Below, in pieces: positions 33,555-39,177 of a stretch of DNA of 40,965 bases. Source of the DNA: a virus. Made by a program: the position numbers and the translations under genes. The first letter of the stretch is position 1; the number at the start of each line of letters is the position of its first letter. The DNA lies in the IMG/VR virus record IMGVR_UViG_3300027754_000012, positions 1 through 40,965 of that record, one strand, 5' to 3'. The notes under the pieces were generated by a model. That model saw only the letters and a program-made list of their open reading frames with translations. It was not told where the DNA came from and searched no databases.

Positions 33555-34028
33555 TTATTTCCCTGCTTTCTTGTTGGTGATTACTTGGTTGTATAACTCT
33601 CTACATTCGTCAGCAAGAGTGCCTGACCCGTTGGTTTCTGTTTGTGGATTGCCCTTGTCATCCTTAAAGCGAATGACAGAGATGATGTTTTTGTCATCTA
33701 CTGCAAGAGACAAACGAACTCGCCTACGCTGTGCGTGTTGGCTTGGTCGTACATCTTCTTCATCATTACCTAATGGTGATGCCCAACCACAAGTGACAAT
33801 GATAAAGCGTGGCTCAATGAACGCTGTAAGCGCTTCCAAGACATTCTCATCCTTGAGAAGTTTGTAAACATCTCCGTGACTAGAAAGAAACTCGGCATCG
33901 CCATTGTCATCCAGATAGTAAATACTGGCAGCAGACATATCAAAAGCACTTGTATTTGGCTTTTTCCTGTCTGCTTTGTATAGCTTGGCTTCACAAACCC
34001 CTAAGGCTTGCGTGGTGGATACGGACAT
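33555..34028 (-). CDS. Unknown protein, first gene of the MoxR-VWA operon, 157 aa
   Basis: An alpha/beta-looking protein (EAKLYKADRKKPNTSAFDMS at 13-32, FIEPRFIIVTCGWASPLGND at about 70-89). A basic stretch (QHAQRRRVRLSLAV) and a C-terminal part (GSGTLADECRELYNQVI) follow. FIIVTCGWASPL looks like a core strand plus turn. No known family. It directly follows leader element 3 with a GGGAG site, and the MoxR gene begins one base after its stop, so it is part of the same functional unit. Confidence 0.6.
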   Translation of the reverse strand: MSVSTTQALGVCEAKLYKADRKKPNTSAFDMSAASIYYLDDNGDAEFLSSHGDVYKLLKDENVLEALTAFIEPRFIIVTCGWASPLGNDEEDVRPSQHAQRRRVRLSLAVDDKNIISVIRFKDDKGNPQTETNGSGTLADECRELYNQVITNKKAGK

Positions 34029-34056
34029 AATTTGCTCTCCCTTGCTTGGTCTGTCT

Positions 34057-34101
34057 TGGGCTGGTTGCCCACTCTCAGACTGCCGACCCGACGAACGACG
34101 C
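34057..34101 (-). promoter_or_regulatory. Shared leader element 3 (upstream of the MoxR-VWA operon)
   Basis: Tandem 8-mers CGTTCGTC and GGGTCGGC within plus 34081-34101, the most divergent copy. After nine bases comes the hairpin TGGGC-AACCA-GCCCA (plus 34057-34071), then 28 bases to the ATG of the 157-aa gene. A TTAATACT box stands about 20 bases upstream of the element on the minus strand. Confidence 0.75.
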
Positions 34102-34141
34102 CCCCCAAGTAGTGCACTACAGTATTAAGCCGTAACGCAAA

Positions 34142-34173
34142 ACTACCCCCCAAACTAATGCTTGAGGGGTAGT
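34142..34173 (-). terminator. Terminator between the 188-aa gene and the MoxR-VWA operon
   Basis: ACTACCCC (34142-34149) and GGGGTAGT (34166-34173) form a perfect 8-bp stem. In minus orientation the stem is followed by TTTTGCG. It separates the 188-aa gene from leader element 3 and would isolate the two operons. Confidence 0.5.
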
Positions 34174-34180
34174 AATGGCA

Positions 34181-34214
34181 GTGGTGGTGGTGGTGGTGGT
34201 GGTGGTGGTGGTGG
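34181..34214. repeat. GTG/CCA trinucleotide microsatellite
   Basis: Eleven uninterrupted GTG units (CCA in the transcribed sense) begin exactly after the stop codon of the 188-aa gene and end just before the terminator. It is outside coding sequence in the called genes; a poly-His ORF across it is judged spurious. Shorter CCACCA motifs lie at similar distances upstream of elements 1 and 2. Confidence 0.9.
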
Positions 34215-34781
34215 CTACTCCGTAGCGTAGAATTCGGAAAACGTAGACACAACTTGGTCACGCAATTGCGAATACTCTTCGAAATTATTCTCAATCATGT
34301 GGTACGGCATGTCCGAGAATGCAGCTAATAGCCTGCCCGGTGTGTTAGTAACAAACTCATCGCTGCTGATATCTATCACACTGCTAGTTACTTGACCGGT
34401 ACCAAGAGTCCTGACGTACCCATACATGTAGCCGGATGTGTTGTTGAATAGCATGATCTCAACGTTTGTTGAGCCTCCCAATCCAGCATACGCACCGAAT
34501 CTAATTGCTGTTGCTGTTAGTCCCGGCGTTGTAAACGCTACTACTGAAAGAAACTCTGACTCCAGCAGGTGGGATATGTTGTCATCGGATGCAATTGGTA
34601 TTGCCATGATTGCATCTTCGTCAGCTGCATCGACAAGCTCTCCGGTTAAGGCAGCATTTGCTTGTTTGGCAACAATGGCATACAGATAGGTATCTTTACC
34701 TGTGCGTGGGCCGGCTGATAGTTGTCTCTCTATCTCACCGTATGCAGCTAGAAAGTATTCTTGTGTTCCTGGCTCTGTCAT
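34215..34781 (-). CDS. Unknown protein, single-gene operon, 188 aa
   Basis: Helical N-terminus (GTQEYFLAAYGEIERQLSAG), then a beta-rich middle resembling a PAS/profilin-like alternation (FLSVVAFTTPGLTATAIRFG, NVEIMLFNNTSGYMYGYVRT), and an acidic C-terminal helix (NNFEEYSQLRDQVVSTFSEF). No motif supports a function. It is preceded by leader element 4 and AAAGGAG and followed by a terminator, so it is expressed as an independent unit of the regulon. Confidence 0.55.
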   Translation of the reverse strand: MTEPGTQEYFLAAYGEIERQLSAGPRTGKDTYLYAIVAKQANAALTGELVDAADEDAIMAIPIASDDNISHLLESEFLSVVAFTTPGLTATAIRFGAYAGLGGSTNVEIMLFNNTSGYMYGYVRTLGTGQVTSSVIDISSDEFVTNTPGRLLAAFSDMPYHMIENNFEEYSQLRDQVVSTFSEFYATE

Positions 34782-34800
34782 GTACTGCTCCTTTGTTTGT

Positions 34801-34845
34801 GGCGGAATCCCGCCGTTGTCATCGTGCCGAACGGCCGAACGACGC
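34801..34845 (-). promoter_or_regulatory. Shared leader element 4 (upstream of the 188-aa gene)
   Basis: The cleanest copy: identical tandem 8-mers CGTTCGGC-CGTTCGGC within plus 34825-34845. After ten bases comes the hairpin GGCGG-AATC-CCGCC (plus 34801-34814), then 19 bases to the ATG. The element starts three bases past the stop codon of the upstream 57-aa gene, leaving no room for a conventional promoter before it. This suggests it is itself the promoter or acts on RNA. Confidence 0.8.
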
Positions 34846-34848
34846 CGG

Positions 34849-35022
34849 CTAGAGGCTTAGGGTGAGGCTAATATCGTGCATTGCCTCGTCAACCTCAGCT
34901 TTGGTTAGCTGTGATGCCATATGTACTGCTGCTTCTCTTGCTACATCTCTTGCTGCCTCGTTGGTGTTATTCAGTACTTCCGAGATCAGTTCTTTCAATA
35001 CGGTTACGCTTGGCTGGCTCAT
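34849..35022 (-). CDS. Unknown small helical protein, 57 aa
   Basis: The start MSQPSVTVLKELISEVLNNT at 35022 has GGAGG seven bases upstream; a longer frame to 35118 lacks a site. Helical and charged (ARDVAREAAVHMASQLTKAE). Its 5' part overlaps the zinc-ribbon gene by 56 bases in another frame. Last gene of the early block before leader element 4. No function recognised. Confidence 0.5.
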   Translation of the reverse strand: MSQPSVTVLKELISEVLNNTNEAARDVAREAAVHMASQLTKAEVDEAMHDISLTLSL

Positions 35023-35143
35023 GTATTTCCTCCATTGTTTCTCCGTTGCGGGAATGATTATATTGATTGTGACATACCGGTGGGTATGTTTTGATGTGTG
35101 TAGTGATCTTATCTCCACATTTAGGGCATTGCCAGTTAGTCAT
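34967..35143 (-). CDS. Zinc-ribbon small protein, 58 aa
   Basis: Starts MTNWQCPKCGDKITTHIKTY, giving one CxxC knuckle; PPVCHNQYNH may supply the other ligands. The ATG overlaps the TGA of the 133-aa gene (ATGA), which selects this start over one six codons earlier at 35161. Such MTNWxCPKCG proteins are frequent in actinophage early regions. It probably binds nucleic acid or protein; function unknown. Confidence 0.55.
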   Translation of the reverse strand: MTNWQCPKCGDKITTHIKTYPPVCHNQYNHSRNGETMEEIHEPAKRNRIERTDLGSTE

Positions 35144-35541
35144 ACCAAACAGTCCTCGCATTTTTTAACGTAACCTTGTGTGTCACCCAAAATACCAAGT
35201 TGTGTGAACTTTGGCGTGGTTACAACGTATGCGCCGTCTATTTCTTCCCAGCGTTCTCCGCTGTCCCATCCAGTTCCACCACAAACATCACAGTTGTTTA
35301 CAGTGGCAGTCATCTTGCTTTTGCGGCCGGCACGGAACACTTCTTTAACCCTGTGCAGGCTAGGAAACGATTTGTCTGCCTCAAGTACGGCCAAAGCAGC
35401 CTTAACTTCTTCTTCCTCCACGTTGAGTATAAGGTACTCGTCGTGCAGCCAAGCTTTTTTTACTGTGTTCCTAGCAATGTTGTCTTTGGGAAAAAAGCCA
35501 CACAGCCTGTCCACAAATAGCTCAATGTACATTGGTTTCAT
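35140..35541 (-). CDS. Replication-type protein with C-terminal zinc ribbon, 133 aa
   Basis: Helical N-terminal domain (MKPMYIELFVDRLCGFFPKD, FPSLHRVKEVFRAGRK), then NCDVCGGTGWDSG at 83-95 and CEDC at the extreme C-terminus, forming a DnaJ-like CxxCGGTGW zinc site. Small proteins with this layout in phage replication blocks may serve as helicase loaders or regulators, but homology was not tested. Coupled by ATGA to the genes on both sides. Confidence 0.55.
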   Translation of the reverse strand: MKPMYIELFVDRLCGFFPKDNIARNTVKKAWLHDEYLILNVEEEEVKAALAVLEADKSFPSLHRVKEVFRAGRKSKMTATVNNCDVCGGTGWDSGERWEEIDGAYVVTTPKFTQLGILGDTQGYVKKCEDCLV

Positions 35542-35741
35542 AGTTCTACTCCCTGTTGTATATGTATCCGTAGTCGGTCAATTACGGAGTTTTGCTCTTT
35601 GATGATATCAAGTGCTTCGGCGTATGCCTGGTGCCGTTGGGATAATTCCACTGACAACAAGGCTTTCTCCTCTCGAAGCCTGTCTAGGGCCACCTGTAAA
35701 TCCATGCTTACTTGACTTAAAAACTGCTCTTCTTCGCTCAT
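35538..35741 (-). CDS. Coiled-coil small protein, 67 aa
   Basis: Almost entirely one helix with heptad spacing (LSQVSMDLQVALDRLREEKA, DIIKEQNSVIDRLRIHIQQG). AAGGAG precedes the ATG, which overlaps the previous stop (ATGA). Likely an oligomerising factor of unknown function in the early operon. Confidence 0.55.
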   Translation of the reverse strand: MSEEEQFLSQVSMDLQVALDRLREEKALLSVELSQRHQAYAEALDIIKEQNSVIDRLRIHIQQGVEL

Positions 35742-35872
35742 TTCTTGCTCCTTGTAGCCAATTCCTTTTGGAATTCGGTTATTACATGAATCAGTATGTC
35801 CGTGTCGGAAGCACCAACCCAGGTCTTCTCTAACAAGCGTATCGCATCAACCAGTACCCGTGTTGGTATCAT
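35738..35872 (-). CDS. Small helical protein downstream of WhiB, 44 aa
   Basis: The start MIPTRVLVDAIRLLEKTWVG at 35872 gives an ATGA overlap with the WhiB stop and is preferred to the open frame up to 35935. One or two amphipathic helices. No family recognised; coupling suggests it is made in step with WhiB. Confidence 0.5.
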   Translation of the reverse strand: MIPTRVLVDAIRLLEKTWVGASDTDILIHVITEFQKELATRSKK

Positions 35873-36144
35873 GACACCGGCCAACGCTTTAACCCAAGCA
35901 ACACAAGCCTTTCGGCGGGTGTTTTGCCACCCCACACACCGTGTGTCATCACGTTGTCGTTTGCATATTCCAAACAGGCGCGCTTAACCGTGCATGATTT
36001 ACATACTGCCTTGGCTGCATCGATGTGCTTTTGGTTGTAGCCAAGCTTGCCAAAGAAAATGTCTCCGGTCATGCCCAAACAGGCAGCATCTTCTCGCCAT
36101 TCCCAGCTTTTGTTCTTGAGTGACCAGGAACTCAATATCTCCAT
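35869..36144 (-). CDS. whiB: WhiB-family iron-sulfur regulator, 91 aa
   Basis: Four cysteines in WhiB spacing (C22, C48, C51, C57; AVCKSCTVKRACLEYA) for a [4Fe-4S] cluster, and the signature turn GVWGG (69-73) followed by KTPAERL. WhiB proteins are nearly confined to Actinobacteria and their phages. In mycobacteriophage TM4 a WhiB homologue represses host whiB2 and causes superinfection exclusion (known). They act by binding domain 4 of the primary sigma factor. The start at 36144 has AAGGAG at good spacing; the frame also opens to 36201 without a site. It is a candidate controller of the leader elements in this genome (inference). Confidence 0.9.
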   Translation of the reverse strand: MEILSSWSLKNKSWEWREDAACLGMTGDIFFGKLGYNQKHIDAAKAVCKSCTVKRACLEYANDNVMTHGVWGGKTPAERLVLLGLKRWPVS

Positions 36145-36188
36145 TGACAGCTCCTTGCTCCGTTGTTGCTTAGTCTGCTGAGGCTTCT

Positions 36189-36602
36189 TTACTCTCCCCA
36201 TGGACTAAAACTATTGCCCGCTGCTTCGTACACTGCTAATGCTGCCATTAGATTGACTGCCGGGATGAGTAACTCGTTGCAATCCTTGAGTATCTTTTGC
36301 GCCTGTAGGTACCCCTTGAACGCGTACTTGTTTGGCAAACACCACGTTTTGTCGTTGATTTGCATAAGGCCATAGTCCGAGGAGCCGTCTTGATTTAATG
36401 TAGAGTTCAGCGCACCAGGCCGGCACCTTGACTCTCGGTGCATCAATCTGTCTAATGTAGAAAGGTTCTGGATGCGCCACCCTACAGACAGCGCAAGCTC
36501 TCGCCATTGTGGACACAAGCCTGATTTTTTCGCAGCATGAGCAACGCCCGATGGCATAACTGACATAATCAAGGACATGGCTATAATCGTAAGTCGTTTC
36601 AT
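36189..36602 (-). CDS. Secreted lysozyme-like/lytic transglycosylase protein, 137 aa
   Basis: A classic signal peptide (MKRLTIIAMSLIMSVMPSG with cleavage after AHA, residue 23) precedes a ~110-aa goose-type/SLT fold. Catalytic-Glu motif LMHRESRCRPGALN (E57), then SDYGLMQIN (75-83), and C-terminal ALAVYEAAGNSFSPWG. Cysteines (C30, C60, C88, C107) may form disulfides. It should cut glycan strands outside the membrane. GGAGG precedes the start. Its place among early replication genes, far from the lysis cassette, is unusual. It may remodel the wall early, block superinfection or act at lysis. Confidence 0.75.
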   Translation of the reverse strand: MKRLTIIAMSLIMSVMPSGVAHAAKKSGLCPQWRELALSVGWRIQNLSTLDRLMHRESRCRPGALNSTLNQDGSSDYGLMQINDKTWCLPNKYAFKGYLQAQKILKDCNELLIPAVNLMAALAVYEAAGNSFSPWGE

Positions 36603-36620
36603 ATGATTCCTCCGAGTTTA

Positions 36621-36959
36621 TCATTTGAGACCTGCCTTTTTGAGTAATTCTACTAGTGCCTCTAGGGTTAACACTGCGTATTGTGAGCCGGCATCACCGT
36701 GTCCACGTCGTTTGGCAACAACGATACCGTATTCTGCGTTGGCATTTCCTCTCTCTACTTCGGCTTCTTTGAGCCAGCCTGAAAAGTTCAAGGTCTTGTG
36801 ATCCTTGCACTCCCAAACAAGCTTTTTGTTTGTACCGGCTATGTCACCTTTGTCGTGCACACCACTGAGTGTTCTGCGCTCTACGTTTGGATAAGTAGCT
36901 TTAAGGTAACCAACAATCAATGTTTCGAATGCTGTGCCTTTGGCTTTACTCTTGCTCAT
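36621..36959 (-). CDS. PD-(D/E)XK nuclease, Holliday-junction-resolvase-like, 112 aa
   Basis: GTAFETLIVGYL (8-19) with E12, then HDKGDIAG (D39), KLVWECKDHK (E50, K52) and a helix KEAEVERGNANAEYG. This is the E...D...ExK catalytic layout of archaeal-type Hjc and phage resolvases. It should resolve branched DNA before packaging, complementing the exonuclease and annealing protein nearby. It overlaps the 54-aa gene by 14 bases. Confidence 0.75.
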   Translation of the reverse strand: MSKSKAKGTAFETLIVGYLKATYPNVERRTLSGVHDKGDIAGTNKKLVWECKDHKTLNFSGWLKEAEVERGNANAEYGIVVAKRRGHGDAGSQYAVLTLEALVELLKKAGLK

Positions 36960-37110
36960 ACAACCTCAATCCATACACGCATGGATCTCCGCCTTGATCC
37001 CACTCATCGAGTTCTTCGTCTGATTGAGGCAAGCCTTCGTGTGTGTTGCACACAGCAGCAGAACAAAACTTGTTTTTTATTCCGTACTCTATCCACTCAT
37101 GAATGTTCAT
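36946..37110 (-). CDS. Conserved small protein, 54 aa
   Basis: Starts MNIHEWIEYGIKNKFCSAAV, with cysteines spaced as CSAAVCNTHEG and a WDQGGDPCVYGLRLY end. The start at 37110 has AAAGAG upstream. HEWIEYGIKN...CNTHEGLP is a recurrent pattern in small actinophage proteins of unknown role. It overlaps its neighbours on both sides by 14 bases. Confidence 0.6.
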   Translation of the reverse strand: MNIHEWIEYGIKNKFCSAAVCNTHEGLPQSDEELDEWDQGGDPCVYGLRLYEQE

Positions 37111-37267
37111 GGATCTCTTTCCAGTCGGCGTGACTGCCAAGCATAAGTCTTTCATCAGGTCTAAGCGCAATCCATGTTGGACTGTCCGGATCACAAAGAC
37201 AGCCAACCAGTGTCAAACCATTACTCCTAATCAAAGAAGCACATTTTTGACACTGGATGGTACGCAT
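37097..37267 (-). CDS. Zinc-ribbon microprotein, 56 aa
   Basis: MRTIQCQKCASLIRSNGLTL, then VGCLCDPDSPTW: paired CxxC and CxC for one zinc site. The TGATG junction with the 221-aa gene's stop fixes the start. A helical/polar end (HADWKEIHEHS). Proteins of this pattern are common in actinophage early regions; function unknown. Confidence 0.6.
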   Translation of the reverse strand: MRTIQCQKCASLIRSNGLTLVGCLCDPDSPTWIALRPDERLMLGSHADWKEIHEHS

Positions 37268-37932
37268 CAGAAAGGATCTTCGGGTGGTGATGCTGGTGTA
37301 ACTGGCACTGCTTTGAGTGCTGTAATCAGTTGGCTAGCTTCTCCCATTGAGATGTCATTAAGAGAAGTAATGGCCCGACCAACAACTACGCCGGCGTACT
37401 CGTTACCTTCTACTTCTGTCATTCCTTGGCCTCTGATGATGGACTTGATGAGTCCAACCTGCTTTGGTGATGCACCAGCTCCTGGGTTCTTAATGGTTGG
37501 TGCTGGTTTGGGAACATTGGAAACCTGTGTTGACCCATTAAACATGCTGGCAACTTGATCCGGATTCAATTCTTGCGGTCTTGCTGCTTGTGGTGCTCGT
37601 TGTACCTTTTCCATCTCTTCGCGACTAGGGCGTGAACCCTTAGCTGCGTAACCACAGTTGGCTAGGGCTCTGCCAATTGCCGAGGTCTCACAGTTTTCTA
37701 CAAAAGAAGTTTTATTGACCGGACTACTGTTGCGTGTTTCTTCTGCATAGCCACTGGCTTTTGGTCGTGCGTCGTCCGCATGGAAGTACACATCGCAACG
37801 GAAAACAACCATTGATTTGTCTGCTGTTATGTCTTCCATCATTGTTGCAATGCGACCATCCGGATGATCGTGCCAAAACTTAACAAGTCGATCTTCGACT
37901 GTCTCGTAATTATCTAAGTTGAAGTGTGCCAT
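37267..37932 (-). CDS. ERF-like single-strand annealing/ssDNA-binding protein, 221 aa
   Basis: The start MAHFNLDNYETVEDRLVKFW at 37932 follows AAGGAG; the frame opens further upstream without support. The N-terminal ~110 residues match the phage pattern with GYAEETRNSSPVNKTSFVEN and CETSAIGRALANCGYA, as in ERF-type annealing proteins. A Pro/Ala linker follows, then a C-terminal helical domain (ASPKQVGLIKSIIRGQGM). It should bind ssDNA produced by the exonuclease encoded just upstream and drive recombination or concatemer formation. The ERF assignment is from motif only; a general ssDNA-binding role is the alternative. Confidence 0.7.
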   Translation of the reverse strand: MAHFNLDNYETVEDRLVKFWHDHPDGRIATMMEDITADKSMVVFRCDVYFHADDARPKASGYAEETRNSSPVNKTSFVENCETSAIGRALANCGYAAKGSRPSREEMEKVQRAPQAARPQELNPDQVASMFNGSTQVSNVPKPAPTIKNPGAGASPKQVGLIKSIIRGQGMTEVEGNEYAGVVVGRAITSLNDISMGEASQLITALKAVPVTPASPPEDPF

Positions 37933-37934
37933 TG

Positions 37935-38885
37935 TTATTTGCTCCTTTTTGTTGTTCTTATTGTTCTGTACTCTGTCTGCTTGATGTATTTTTCTGCTAG
38001 AGCTGGGTGTTCCGACTGGAACCTTGTAGTGTCGAACGATGATTTCTTTGAGACTTTCCAAGTAACCACTTTATCTCCGTTTATTGAGCCGACATCACAG
38101 CCCTTGAGGGCCATTGCTATCTCGGTCTTTGCGTGCTCCTCCAAAGCAGCTGCCTCCGTTTTAAGAGTACGAGCTGTTTCCAATAATTCCAACACCACAA
38201 CAAAACTTTCAGGCAACTCTGCGGTAGATGAGTTTGATGGGTTGAGGTAGCTTGCGTTCTCGTAACTCATCTGTGCGTTTGGTGGTACCACACCTGCGTC
38301 AATATAACCAAGGAACTCTTGGCAAGCAGCAATATGGTTTTGTTTTTCGTCCGATGTAACCACTTGTGTGTGACGATGTAGCTCCAAGTTGCTGTCAAAG
38401 ATACCCCACTCAACCCTGTCTGAGTCTGCACAAATTGCCTGATGGACTCCCTGCCAATACCACATCGGGGGAAGTGAACCAGTCCACATCTTCTTGGATG
38501 TTTTGATCTCAACTGGAATGCCGTCCGGTGTTATGCCGTCAAGTGTTGCAAGCAACCGGACTGAGTTTCCGTCCGTGTTAAACGCGTAAAGAACGTCCGG
38601 TGTCGACACCTCTATATGTTCAAGGTCGGCGAACCACTCAATTAAAACAGGTTCAAGTCTGTTCCCGCGCTCCATTGCCATGTTTGCTTCTTTTGGTGTG
38701 GGCGCGTTCTCGGCGAGAAGTTCGATCGCAAGATCGGCTGTCGTCATATACGGGTTTTCCCCGTGAACTGCTGCAGCAACCGACGCGGTTATGCGGGCAA
38801 GCCCGTCTTCATCTTTCCAGCGCGCCGTTAGCCACTCTTGGCTTCCGTGGGTTGGTTTAACAATCGTGTATCTGTACCCGTTCAT
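37935..38885 (-). CDS. YqaJ/lambda-type exonuclease, 316 aa
   Basis: GSQEWLTARWKDEDGLARIT (14-33) and the MAMERGNRLEPVLIEWF helix (69-85) carry the conserved Arg/Glu of the YqaJ family. LLATLDGITPDGIPVEIKTS (around 111-130) provides the metal-binding D and E-x-K of the PD-(D/E)XK core. It should resect dsDNA ends 5' to 3' for the annealing protein encoded two bases downstream. The last ~80 residues are helical. AAAGGAG precedes the ATG. Confidence 0.85.
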   Translation of the reverse strand: MNGYRYTIVKPTHGSQEWLTARWKDEDGLARITASVAAAVHGENPYMTTADLAIELLAENAPTPKEANMAMERGNRLEPVLIEWFADLEHIEVSTPDVLYAFNTDGNSVRLLATLDGITPDGIPVEIKTSKKMWTGSLPPMWYWQGVHQAICADSDRVEWGIFDSNLELHRHTQVVTSDEKQNHIAACQEFLGYIDAGVVPPNAQMSYENASYLNPSNSSTAELPESFVVVLELLETARTLKTEAAALEEHAKTEIAMALKGCDVGSINGDKVVTWKVSKKSSFDTTRFQSEHPALAEKYIKQTEYRTIRTTKRSK

Positions 38886-39177
38886 AATTTCTCCTTTGTT
38901 TAAGTATCCGAACTGATTGAATCATTGCGATCGGTATGTGTGTCACGTTACCAACCGTCTCCACCTTTGGCAACTCGGAATCAAACATTGTTCCGCACAA
39001 AGTGATGTAGTGTTCTTGGCAATCTTTCCATATGTAGCCAACGGTTCGCGCTATTTGATCTTCCGGTTTGTATGTGGACACTGCGGTCCACCCATTCTCT
39101 GCATCATATGCATCTCTCCATGTCACTTCCAGTAAAGTCCACGGTTCTACTGTGTGTCTGTTTAGTCCAGCCAACAT
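38857..39177 (-). CDS. Conserved phage protein, 106 aa
   Basis: A beta-rich small protein (VEPWTLLEVTWRDAYDAENG, ARTVGYIWKDCQEHYITLCG) ending with a helix and RRNYERVQIHDC. The middle IARTVGYIWKD...HYITLCGT and the later THIPIAMIQSVRIL recall a small SH3-like protein found in many phage early regions. GGAG lies six bases before the ATG. It overlaps both neighbours by 16-29 bases. Function unknown. Confidence 0.6.
   Translation of the reverse strand: MLAGLNRHTVEPWTLLEVTWRDAYDAENGWTAVSTYKPEDQIARTVGYIWKDCQEHYITLCGTMFDSELPKVETVGNVTHIPIAMIQSVRILKQRRNYERVQIHDC

Noticed and set aside
34001-34294. Minus-strand ORF with a poly-His run over the CCA repeat
   Set aside because: It crosses a terminator and leader element 3 and is an artefact of the trinucleotide repeat.
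29443-34845. CRISPR array made of the four 21-bp elements
   Set aside because: The copies are hundreds to thousands of bases apart, each at a gene leader, so they are regulatory elements, not an array.
36211-36624. 137-aa minus-strand ORF overlapping the lysozyme-like gene
   Set aside because: The other frame has a signal peptide, catalytic motif and GGAGG site; this one is its shadow.
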